DNA from: Hemibagrus wyckioides
Lineage: Eukaryota; Chordata; Actinopteri; Siluriformes; Bagridae
NCBI RefSeq assembly: GCF_019097595.1
Contig: NC_080714.1
Location: 24,397,759 to 24,461,758, forward strand
DNA length: 64,000 nt
Direction: 5' to 3'
In this document: positions 42,250 through 54,900 of the stretch, piece by piece
How positions within the stretch are numbered: the first letter of the stretch is position 1
Layout of the letters: every line of letters begins with the position of its first letter
Notes under the pieces: generated by a model
What the model was told of the DNA's origin: nothing
The model's input: only the letters and a program-made list of their open reading frames with translations
The model's database searches: none
Position numbers and translations under genes: made by a program

Positions 42250-45200
42250 CCAATAACTCTCCTTATGTGTAAGAGTTGGTGAATTCCACCTGGGAAATAA
42301 TGTCAAGAGGAGCTGACATTAAGGTCAAGGTTTAGTGGAACAATATTTAGAAATGGACCTCACACTCAGTGGAAGAGTGATGTTATCCTTGTAGAACCTA
42401 TCGAGGGTATGTTGTTGCAACAAAGCAGAAGAGGAGCAGATCTCCTCTAAAGTGCAGTGTCATCCTTCCAAGTAATGCCCATTAAAAGGATGTATTCCTC
42501 AGAAAGAGGCACCTCACGGTTGAGAGCAGGCACAGCTCCAACTAGTCGGATATGGAGATAATATGCATCAAATATTGGGCCAGATTCAAAATTTAAGGTC
42601 TATGAAACTTTACGACGGACAGCATCCAAGTCTGGCGATGGGGGCATATTTTTTGACCAAGTTTGAAAATAGCATTGGAGATATGTTTTATGAAGTATCA
42701 TAACTTATCACGTGTTCAAAATAGTGGTGTTTTATGAGGTTTTAGAGAAATATAAAGGTATAGCTAAACAGTGTAGCTTTGGCAAAGAAGTACATTCTTA
42801 AAAGAAAGTTAATTATTTGTTTAATGTGACACATTTTCCAGACACTACCTTACAAAACATTCAGGCACAAGGATGCAAGTTGAGACTTACAAATAAACAC
42901 TGCATTTGTGAATAAAAGCACACTTGAAAATAAAATTCCATTAGTGCCCTAAGGGAAGCGTAAAACAAATGACCGATTGGCATCTTAACCCCACTTTAAA
43001 CTCTGGAATGTTCCAGGGTTCTATTCTGAGGTTCCCCAACCTGACAGAATGTCAATTTGGACTCTGAGGCTGAGCATTGTGTTCATACACAACACTGTAA
43101 ACACCATTTATAAATGAACCCCTTTGGGTAAATCGGTGGTACAGTCCAGTGATCTTAACGAGCTTGGAATAGCCATGACCGTCCAAACCACTTCAGTGGA
43201 AATGTGTGTGTCTCTAGATAAGATCTCTTACTACTATTTGATTAGAGGATTAGAGGAATGTAGCACACTAGCAACATAACAAATATCAGAAATCTTTGTG
43301 TTCAAAATGGCCTACTTGTACCCTGTATACTGTCTTAGTCAGTTGTCAAGTACTTACATTTAGGACCAAGTAGTGTAGCAGTCAGTCATCTTACTCATGG
43401 GTCAACTCACGACCATGTTCATGTCAAATCCAAAGATACGTCCTGAAGGCTGTTGGGATAATTATGACAATGTCCTTTGAAGAACCTATATAGATCCTAT
43501 ATGCTAAGTCTTTAATTTACATTTATATTTCTGGCATTTAGCAGACAGCCCTATTTTTTTAATCTCATTTTATACAACTATAAATAGTAATTAAGGCTTT
43601 AGGGCTTTGCTAAAGAGTCCAGCAGTGGCAGCTTGGTGGACCTGGGATTCAAAGTCTCAACCTTCTGGTCAGTGGTCCAACGCCTTAACCACTAAGCTTT
43701 AATGGTAAAAAATGGAGGAGAGACATCAAATACCACCAGCAACTATTCAATTTATTGTTTATCATAGGAATTTTAGCTATCTTAATTAGGTTTGAGTAAA
43801 TAGGATACATAATAGGTTAAGTAAGGTAAGGTTAAGTAAAAATAACCAAGTCTCAAAACATAGATGAGCAAATCCAATTAATTTTGTCACAAATTGTGGA
43901 ACATTATCTTGTGAGAAAGGTATACAAATTTGAATACACAAAGGAAGGTGACTCCCTCTGGACAAGTCACAATTGATTTCTAATTTTTGAAAAAAGAAGA
44001 AAGATCCTTTTCAAGGATTTTACTTCATAATGCTCTGATATGAGCGAAATGTTCCGAGAATAATAAGGAATAATAAATTATTACCAATATAGGCTTTCAG
44101 AAATGATAGAGGATGTCATTTGAAATATATTTATTGAAAGAGTGACATGCTAAGGTGTGCACTGACCAGGCCATATGGAATTACAAAATAATCTTAAGGA
44201 CTAAGGACTAATATTCTTACTGACTTACAGAAGGGCTCTGTAGTCTCACACTAGTGAGAGTGTGTCCAATGTTGTAAAGGAGAAACTGGCATGGGTGAGT
44301 CAGTTTAGCAATGTGTGGAAGAAGGAGAAGAACAGTCGGTTGGTCATGGTTAGCCCAAGTTGTACTGTGTGCAGTAACAGAGGGTATGATCCGAGAGTTG
44401 TCTAGGGAGTTTACAATATCATGCATGGAGATGCATTTCCAGGGATGTACAGCAGCTGTGTTTTTGCTGGGTTTTAGTTTCATCTGATAAGCTAGCCATC
44501 CATGCTGAAATGTTAGCTAGACATGCTGAAAGGAGCGAATGGGTTGAGTGTCAGTCTAGGTAGGAAAACCTATTTGAGGACATGACCACACCAAGAGAGT
44601 GGGTAGACCATTGCCATGCTGTGCAATGAATTCCAAAACTCATGAGGATGAAGAGAATAGTCTTGTGGTGGACGACCATACGACTATTAGCACTTTGGCA
44701 GCATGAAGCTTCTCAGTAATGGCCACAAGGGCCAATTGCCTGACTGGTTGGAACAGCACATAGCAGGATTTGAGAAAGAAAATCGATGTTACACCATGAA
44801 ATGAACCACGTCATCCACAGTAAATGAAGTAATGGAAAGATACAAGTCTTCACCTCTCTCTGATCCAAAATTTGTCAGCAACTACCATCATTTTTCAAGA
44901 AAACAGTTGAATAGAGCCACTTGTTTTGAATAGACTATATCCTAGCATATCTGTCCAAGAGGAAACAAACTGTGAGATTGTTAAGACCCTGAGCCATGAA
45001 GAAGCTAGCACTGTGATTTGTGTCCTTCTGACATTCTTTAGTGGTGAGGGAGCAAAGTTTAGGGTCCTCCTACAGGAATAGATAAGGCAGGGAGGCTGAA
45101 GTCACTAGAAGATGGAACTGGGATGTGGTGCTTTAAAGGCACAAAATAAACAGCCCATTTGTCTGGACGGGTTTTGTGATTCTGAAACCTGCACCTTCCT

Positions 45201-46215
45201 ATTGTCAGGTTTGATTGCTCCAAGCACACCTTGTGATTAACCAAGCTAGCAAAGAGTTTCCTCAAGTGTCCCACTGCCAGGCATGAGGTGTCAATTAACT
45301 GCCTTACAGAGGGTTCAACATCTTCAGACTGGAGAGACTATATGAAGACATTTTTCTGACTGAGATATAAAGAGTAAGTACTCTCAGATCTGGTACAGGA
45401 ACACTTGAACATCTTACATGAGGCATACAGGAGAAATAAAGAAAATGGCTCTTGAGCTGTATATCAAACTATAAGAGTTTTAGAGCCATACAGCTTAATA
45501 AACAGCATCAGAGCCATTCTTCAGACTGTCCATTCATCACAGACCTTCACTAAAAAAATAAATGACTAACCTCTATTATAAAATCACAGTAAATAGCAAT
45601 GCTAAAAAATAGACTGTTAGACATTTTATAAATAGTTTGCGTATTTTATATAATATGGTTTAACACAGAGGGTGTTGGGGGGGGTCTCACAGAGGGGCTG
45701 ACTGCTTAAGGAACATTCTTGTCCTTTTTTAGGATCTCAGAAATGCAAAACTTGAAGAAGGAAAAGTAGGTTTGTCGACCCTAGCGATGGCAGACTAGAG
45801 ACATCAAAATGTAGGCTAAGACAATTTGCTCTCTGTGCCTGTACACTGTATTTCAGACAGTTTTAAAGGGAAACATGCACACATTGAAAAGATATACAAT
45901 TCCTACAACTGTGAATTTAAAAAAAAAATACATTAAAAAATAATGACGAAAGCTAGCATCATAATGAGCAGACATTGTCTAATATTCGAAGCAACTAATA
46001 CTTATACTAATAATAACCGTGTCAGCAATTACAGCAATATATTAAACAAATTTAAAAGTAAAAATATGGTGCAGGGTCAACATTACAGGCAAAATATTAC
46101 AATATTACACTCTTTAAAGTATTATGTATATTCAAATTTTTTAGAAAATGGATTATAAAAGCAAAAGTAAGATTTTCTCATCACATTCATTTGTCGAAAC
46201 TCGCAGTTCCAAGTT
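42250..46215. other. Intergenic, unusual lack of microsatellites, no gene recognised
   Basis: About 4 kb with almost no simple repeats, in contrast to the rest of the window. Could be a very old retroelement body or simply unique DNA. Includes a reverse SINE at 43511-43702. No open frame is supported. Confidence 0.4.
43511..43702 (-). mobile_element. tRNA-headed SINE
   Basis: On the - strand: 'agcttagtggttaaggcg' (A box), 'gaaggttgagactttgaatc' (B-box region) and tail 'ctgctaaatgccagaaata'. Same family as 38515-38665. Confidence 0.7.
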
Positions 46216-46218
46216 TGA

Positions 46219-46224
46219 TTTAAT
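46219..46224 (-). terminator. Possible poly(A) signal of the SRCR receptor
   Basis: ATTAAA on the - strand about 185 nt after the stop codon. It is the best hexamer in the first 200 nt; no AATAAA was seen there. Weak evidence. Confidence 0.3.
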
Positions 46225-46406
46225 TCTGCTGCTCTTCAGTACAACAGATTTGTACTCAGCATTTCCAAATTAAGGCACATTCATGTGTTATTTATATATC
46301 TTGCTGTTCATGCTAGTGCCAGCACAACTGAATGTAATGTATCATATAAATTTAACTCTGAAAACTAATTTCTATCCTTTTAAAAAGAACTGAAAAATGG
46401 CCTTGA

Positions 46407-46576
46407 TTACTCATCTTTCTGAGGCATGGCCTCATCATTAGACACCAGTAATGGTGGATCTGTTGATGGATCAGGAATATCCAAGCTTTCTTTTTGCTCA
46501 GTGTCCACAGTCTGAGGCAATATTACATCATCATAGTCCTCCTGAGGCTCCACTTCAGCTTCAAACGTCACTTCAT
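46407..46576 (-). CDS. Last exon of the SRCR receptor, third YDDV motif and stop
   Basis: 56 codons then TAA at 46409-46407. Begins DEVTFEAEVEPQEDYDDVIL and ends AMPQKDE. Acceptor attgcag/AT in phase 1. The motif EDYDDV repeats the arrangement of the two previous exons. Confidence 0.88.
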
Positions 46577-48797
46577 CTGCAATAGTTAGAGTGGATCTCG
46601 TTTTAGTTATAAACTCATTTATAGTAAGAGATAATAAGGAATGTTATATAGTACCCAGTAAGTTGTTAGGTCTGGGTGGAAGGATTGGCTCAGTGGGGTT
46701 CCTGCCTGCTGATATTTTGGCATTTTCTTCATCAACATCATCATATTCAGTCCCAGAAGAGCCTTGACTTGAGCTCGCATCTTCCTCTTCATGTTCAGAG
46801 GCATCTCATGTTGCATGAAAAATGATAAAGAACACAGAAGGGCATATCAGATGAGAGGACACATTGTGTGATTATATATATGTTTTATATATATATAAGT
46901 ACAAAATAAAAAGGGGTAACACTGTTTGGGGATACTTTATGCATTTTTCTCTTACTTCACTGCTATACTTCAGCATCGATGTAAAGGATTTGTACTTGAG
47001 TATAAATCAAAATTACTACTTATACCCATAATTTATTAATTTTTATTATTTTCTTGGGGAAAGAAAAACAAACAACTGTAAAAAAACAAAAAAAACAAAA
47101 GAATAATAAATAAATAAATAAATAAATAAATAAAATTACTTTCGGCTTTAAAAATTGGCTTTAATTAATTAAATTAATGACTACTAATTCACTAAGTCAT
47201 ATTTCTGGGGGCATCAAAGAAGGGGTCACATGTCTCAAGTTTTGGCATCGCTTCCTACTTAATTCTGAATTGATTTTAAAATCAATTTTCTTGTCATATA
47301 AACAGTGTTACACTGAACGGGTTAGTGAAATGCTTTATGACTATCTGTGTCATGAAAAAGTAGAATAAAAAAAATAGAATAAAAGTGTAATAAAATGAGT
47401 TTTAATGAAAATAAAAATAGAATCAGATCTACAAGGTAAATAAATAAATAAATAAATAAGAATTGGTGGCAGAACTGCATTTCAATTCTTATTTATGGAT
47501 ACAAAGCTGTTTCTGGTCTTGCTCCAGTACATTTTAGTGATTGATTACTCTCCAGCTTTTGTAACCAACCTCTTCTGTGCCCCCATTTTGTTCCTAAGAC
47601 AAAGGGTAAGTGAGTTTTTTCTGTGGTTGAACCTCAACTCTGGAACTTTCCTTTCACGTAAGGTCTGCTCTGTTTTTAGCCACTTGTACCTTCTCTTAAA
47701 AATGAAGCTTCTCTTAAAACTTATATTTATTCTTTGTCTTATGATGGTATTTAATGAGCTGCTATATGACGTTATGTACAACACTTTGGAGCAATCATTG
47801 CTGTCCTTAAATGTGCTTAAGATATAAACATTTCAGGTGTGCATCTGAATTTTTTGTACTAAATCAAGTCTGGTAAATGATCGTCATGGATTGGTGTAGT
47901 TCATTACTTCAGAAGCATGTTTACCTCCTCTACCCAAATATTTCTTACTTTAGATTTTGTTTTCAATGTCTAAACACTTTTTTAACAAAAAACTATGTCC
48001 GTATTTCATTGAATAATGCACTTTAACTATACTTCCATTCAGAATAAGTATAAAAGTTAACTTACCGTCACTCTGGTCTTCCTCGATAGAGTTCACAGAG
48101 GCAACATCATCATAATCATCTGTTTCAAACACATTTAATGTTTATAGCAACAATCCTTCAGTGACAAGAACGAGCATCAAAACTGCAGTGTGAAATATTT
48201 TCAGTGAAATAAAATATGGAAGTCTTTTAAATGGAAGATTTTAAGACGCTGTGTATCACCTTTTTCATTCAAACTCTGCAGTTCATTCTCGCTAATCTCC
48301 ATGTCTGAGTCTTCTTCTGAAGACTTGAATCTTACTGTAAGAAAAGAAGCAGGTTTTTTTGTTTGTTTGTTTGTTTGTTGGGGGGGGGGGGGAATTGGAC
48401 ATGTTTTAAAATAAAAGACAAAAAAATGACATTGGATTTGTGATTATAGTCACTGTATATTTTGCTAATTTATTTAATTTATAGTACAGTAGTGGCTCAG
48501 AGGCTAAGCTAACTGTAAACTTCACTGTACTTTAGTGTGCTATTATTTTCTTTGGATTTAACTTTGATGAAACGTAATTCAAGTACAATTAAAAGAGACT
48601 GTTAGTACATGTCATGTTAAAAATGTCATTATTACCCCCAGAATAATCAATTCTTAAATCTCTTATGATAATATCAAACCCTGTGATGTATAGGTTTATA
48701 TATTTATAATGAATTGTATTTTATTTTAATTGTTTTTTAAATAAAACATAAAATGAAATGAAATAAAATAAAATTGCATACAATTAAAATAAATAAA

Positions 48798-48843
<46 letters not shown>

Positions 48844-48861
48844 TACATACAATGTAATTTT

Positions 48862-48948
<87 letters not shown>

Positions 48949-51900
48949 TTATAAATATATAAATTAAAAACACAAAGTCTTCGTGTTGTGTGACAAAGCC
49001 TTTGCGGAGGACGAACCAATATTTCCCCCTAGTGGTGATTTCAGATATGTTTGGCATATGAGCTAAATATTATCTTCTGAAATAATTATGGCCATTAAGA
49101 ATGATATTATGAATATTAAAGAGTAAATAAAAGAATAATAATACACAGTAATGAACATGTGCCATAATGTGAATACTAGATTGATCTTTTTGTGATCGTT
49201 GTGGCCAAAACAAAAATTTTATTTTCAGAATCTCCTGCGAGTTTTTTGTGCTTTTTTGCGGAAAACTACTTAAATTGGTGAAACTGCAATTGGATTCTTA
49301 TTTTGAATGCTTCCCAGGGAAAATGATGCATATGTAATGGACTTTTGCTTGATAATTTCCGAGATCATTGCATTGTGAAATTCAGAAGGACTGACATATA
49401 TATATATATATATATATATATACATTTGAGATTAAGATACACTCATGAAGTATTTATTATAAAGCTTTAATTTTATGCTTTAAATCAAACAAATGAAAGA
49501 CATTTTTTGGAGCTCAAATGGGTCATAATGGACAGATCAAAGATATTATTTGGTTACATCTTGGTGTCTTGACTGTTAAATAAGCTACTTACATATTCCG
49601 CGGATAGTTTTTCTCTTCCGGTACATAATCAGCACAGCTATCAGCAACAGCACGAGTCCCACCACAATCACTACAATCATTGGTATATTTGGCTCCACTG
49701 GAGGAACATAATCTGGAATTGCAATCATATAGAGAGAAAGACTATAGCATAACAAGCTCATATTAAAATACTACTATGACTCCTGCATATTGAAGTAAGG
49801 AATAAAACACAACAGGGTGTGCTGGGCTCAGAAAATAATCAACTTTACATTACCCCCTCAGTTACTGTTACCACCTAGTAGTTGATATTTATTTTTATAT
49901 TCTTTTCAGTGTTCTTATACCACAGAAATTTGCCAATGGCAAGCATTTGTCTAACATTTGCTTAGTGCTTATTGTTACTGTTGTGGCACATCATCCTGAA
50001 CAAGTCCTTGTTATCACCTAAACTATGTTACAGCAGCTATAGTTATTCTGAGGACCATAAAATTTAACTGTTATAAAGCAGTGACACTGGAGACTCTCTC
50101 TATAAGTGTCTAATAAACATCCCCTTAAAAAAACGTTCACTATAACAATGATTATATCTTTTTCTTATTTCAGAAAAGCACCGTTTTAAATCTGTTTATT
50201 TTTCTTTCGACTACGTGTGTAAGGTGTTACTGTCATTATTACAGCACTACTTCTACAACACCTCCTTTTGACCAATCCGACGTGAGAATACAACAGTGCT
50301 GTGGAATAAAAGCCAGTAATAAATAAAGTATAATGCTGCAAAAGATGTCTAATAGTAATTACACATATTTCACTACAGTGTATCCGCTCAAAATATAGTA
50401 ATAAATACGATGGCATAGAAAATATGCCTGAAGAAATGAATCAATAACAATATACTAACTTTTAGGGACAATTCCCTGCCAGACCACTAGGGGGTGCAAG
50501 CAAGTGTTCCAACATAGCCTGCTTTTTGTTTCTGTATTCCCCACGTGTTGTGCCACACCCTTACTATTGTTCTGCTTTCACACCGTGTCACCATCAATAT
50601 TTTATCCTATATATACCAGAACGTTTGTCTCTGTCTTTGTCGTACATTGTTTTTGGTTTGTTGTCCGGTCAGATGCCTTTGTGTTAATAAAGCAGTACTT
50701 TAATTATCCTGCTCGTGGGTCTGATCAACTGCATGCGAGAGATCGAGACTACCACAGAGATCACGGTTCGATCCCTGCTTCAGGCGGTGTCCCCTGAATG
50801 TTACACTAACTCTACCATACCCAAAGTAATAAAGACTATAAGATAGCATAGACAGACAAAATAAAACAAATACCCGAAAGATCACTTTAAAATGTAGAAA
50901 TAAAGACCCAAATACAAACACATGCCTCATTACACATAATTTGCATCACTAAACTTTCCACTTACTGTCACAATAAATTCCAGCCTTCTCTTTGCAGACA
51001 TTTCCTGCTCTGAAGCAGTGCTTCAGATCTATATGGTTCTTGGTACAACTAAAGCTAATATCTGTATTTTCATTTATTTTTAGATTATGTGTCGAAATTC
51101 TGCTGGCGTTTCCACATTTCTGATCTCTACATATCTGATGCGCATCAGCTTCGCTGGTCAAAGGACAGACGTATTCCCACTGTCCTCTGTAGTTCACTAG
51201 AAGATCGCCTCCACAAGGACTACTGAGTTTCAGTTGAATTGCCTCTGTAAAATAAATGAGATGGAGCCCAAAATAGAGTTAGCAAAAATAAAATCAGGAA
51301 CGGGAGAAAAAAAGGAAATTTGAAAGGTAAGTCCATCCATTTTATTATTTCTGTTTGAGATAATCTCACAGATTATTTTTCCAGTGATGTAAAATATCAT
51401 AATAAAGAGAAATGCAGCCTAGAAGCAGTACAGACATTTGTACAATTGTTGGACTTCAGTAGAAATACAATGGAATACATGAGTTAAGAGACGATGAGTG
51501 TGAAGTGTGAAGGTGTATTAGCATGAAAGTCAGATTTGTCAGAGTCAGAAAGTCAGAGTGTAGAAATGAGGAGGTAAGAGCAGGGACAGGCTAAAGGACA
51601 GGCTAAGGCACCGCTACATCACTCTAATCAGGCAGAGGAGAGGAAATGAGGCACCTCTATCAGTAGGTATTGAGATAGCGTTGGGAGTACTGTACTGCAG
51701 GAAGTGAAAATAGTCCAACATGCTGATTAAAAGAAAGGTGTGTTCAAAGTGGATTTTTTTTTGCATATGAATTTAAAGCACTCAGAACAGCGATGTCTTA
51801 CTTGCACATGCCAGCGAGACGACAGACTTGCAATGAGATGTCCCTGAGTTGCACTGCCACATCTTGCTTTCCTGTCCTATGCATCTGAGGAAACGTGCAT

Positions 51901-54900
51901 TTCTGTTGTGCTCGGTGGACCAGGTTCTAAAAAACATGCTGCAGTTCTGCATTTGACAGAACTCACTGAAGACGGCTTCTGTGTTCTCCGACTGGAAACA
52001 CACGCGTTCTTTTTTAAGCCACACCTCACCTGTACAGTTGCCTTTGAGTTGCATATCAGGCTCATCTGTGGGAACACACACACACATTGAGGACACGATT
52101 TTTGTAAACACATTATCCCAAGAATATAATCAACAATGGCTGCTCTTTGTGTTTTTTACTCCACTTATACCACAGCAAATTGAGAATCTTTGGACAAAAT
52201 GTATTAAATTCATTGATTAAACAATGAAGTATCATTCAGTTATAGCTTTCTATAAATCTATAAACTGTGTTTCCCTCAGCAGCCTAATCTTTTATCTTAC
52301 ACTATTATGGAACGGAAAGCATGACAGAGGGTGGTGAGAAGAGCCCATCGCATTTTTGGGACCCCGCTTACAGCCATTGAAGACGTTCAGAGGAAGTGGT
52401 GTCTGTGTAAAGCTCCCAGCATCGTCAAGGACACCTCTCATCCAGCCTGTATACTGTTTACCCGCCTACCCTCCAAGACCAGCAGGCTAAGGAACAGTTG
52501 TTTCCCCACAGCGGTCTCCTTACTGAACTCTTCAACCCATTAACCGCCCACTGATGGTAATATCCCCTTCTTCATATATTCACGTATATATTGTCTGTAC
52601 ATTCATGTTTCATATGTTTCATATACAAATTATTGCTTGAGAATTAAACTTGTGTGCAGTAACATTATCTATAAAAAGCTTAAAAGCGTTAACATTAACA
52701 TTAACCTGTGCAAGTGATCTGGAGTTGGTTTTGGTATTTCACAGGTGCCATTTCGTTCTCACAGTCCCAGATGCCCTTAGGTTTCGATGGACAACTGAAG
52801 GTCTTGCTCCAGACAGGCGTGTTGTGTGTTTCGTTGCTAGAGACTGTAGAGACTGTCCCACACTCGAGATATTTACACAGCTCATTTCTACTCTGGACGT
52901 TCCAATTATCACTGCTCACTGCAGTTATATTCGTTGCATCCTGGAGGAAGACCTGACCCTTACAGGCGTTTTCAACGTTAGTGAGGACCAGCCTTCTCCA
53001 CCCTGAGAAAAAAAAAGTAAACACCAATGACACGTCACCCACGGATGATTGTGTCTGTATAGAATCTGGTGTACTGTAATTCGTGAACCCCTGAAATGCA
53101 CTAAAGAACTAAAATGAAAAGGAGCCAGAAAAGAAGATTGTTTTATAAATATCAGCAAAAATTCTCTGTTTTAAATTCAGCGAAGGAACAAATCTTGAAA
53201 ATCCCAATCCTGATTACAGGACTTCTAAATCGTTTGGAATCTTCCACAGGACCTGAAGTAACCCCAAAATATGCTGTTACTCTGGTTCTGACGTAAAATT
53301 CTGTTGACTTAATTCCTATCAAGGCAAATCTAGTGGCTGCTTGACCTTCAGCCTAGATTTCTTCTCTGTCTTGATTACTTTTAATAAAGTCCAAACCTGC
53401 AACCTGTGTTCTCCTGTCCCTTGATTTCATGACAACACCATACACCACTGTGACGTGTTATTATAAGCAATATGCAGTACACAGTGGGATACTTATAACT
53501 TACATATTTACCCCTTAAAAAGGGAAAAAGCTATAGGATTATTGGAAAAAACAAACAAACTTGCTTGTGATTTTGATGATAAGCTATTCGATAGTACAGT
53601 CTTAAGCGTTAACACCTCGTTAAAAAAGGCTTTTATTTTTAATCTTCTCTAAAAACATGTGGTAATTGTAGCTACACGATTCTAAAGGAATAATATTTTC
53701 ATCTATTTAAAAATAGATCTAAATCTATGTTTATGTAAAGAAAATACCTGTGCATTTAAGACGACCAATTTCACATTCTTGTATTTTAGTTTTAGAGAAG
53801 TCACAGTTAGAAATGTTTTTATCTTGACAAGTGATCGTTGCCAATCCCTCGCTTGTTGATAAGACGCTGTTGAAACTGAGAGCTTCTCCACAGCCAAAGT
53901 TTGCACAGAAACCATTCTGTGTCTTGGTATCGAAGTCCTTTGCACACAGTCGGAACTGCTTTCCAGAGTAAAATAGAGAAGGGATTCCAGCGCACTTATC
54001 TCTCGGGTCGTGCAGCTCAGCTTTCACACTCCCTGTGGAAAAAAATAAATAAATAAAATAAAATAAAGCTGACTTATGATATTGTAGGAAAACATATCCA
54101 GCAATTTGCCGCCAAACTTTCAGATTCATTTTTAGAGTGCATAGTAACATGTGGGAACCAGATGTGCTTAAATACATTCTACTGAAATGGAACAAAAATA
54201 TTTGTATATCTAACTATTTAAAGAAACTAAAATGACCAGTCTATAATTTTAAAATATTTGTAAAAAAATATTTTGTCTGTTTATTTTTAGTTTGTTGTAC
54301 AGCTAATTCCATTTTATTTCATTTATTTCATTTCATATTTTATTCGTTTTACTTTATTTTCTTTTTAAATTGGGGGTTCAAGCCCCAGCACTGCCAAGTT
54401 GCCACTGTTGGGCCCTTGAGCAAGGCCCTTAACCCTCTCTGCTCCAGAGGTACTGTATCATGGCTGACCCTGCGCTCGGACCGTGACCTCCAAGGATGGG
54501 ATATGCGCAGAAAAGAATTTCACTGTGCTGTAATGCATATGTGACAAATAAAGGCTATTGCTATGTCTATAATTCCATTTTATTTTTAAAATTCTGTTTC
54601 TACTATTCTACTCCTATTCTGTTTTTATTCTACCCCTGTTTCTATAACACAGACATACATAAAAGGCACTGTGACAAATAAAATGCGAATTTGAATTATT
54701 TATATGCTCACAATATTATATAATTATTCAACAGTAACATTTGCCTGAAAGTAAACGGGTATTGATAATATTATATTGAATTATGCATCTTACTCCGTGG
54801 ATCTCTGACACCATATCCTCCTTTACACACGCTCAGTATAGGGTGCATTATTTATTATATATTACATTTCCAGTTGCTATAGAGCGTCCACTAAAAAAAA

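Noticed and set aside
47495..47827. 110-codon ORF on the + strand inside the receptor gene
   Set aside because: It resembles a frame-broken L2-type LINE end, not a host exon.
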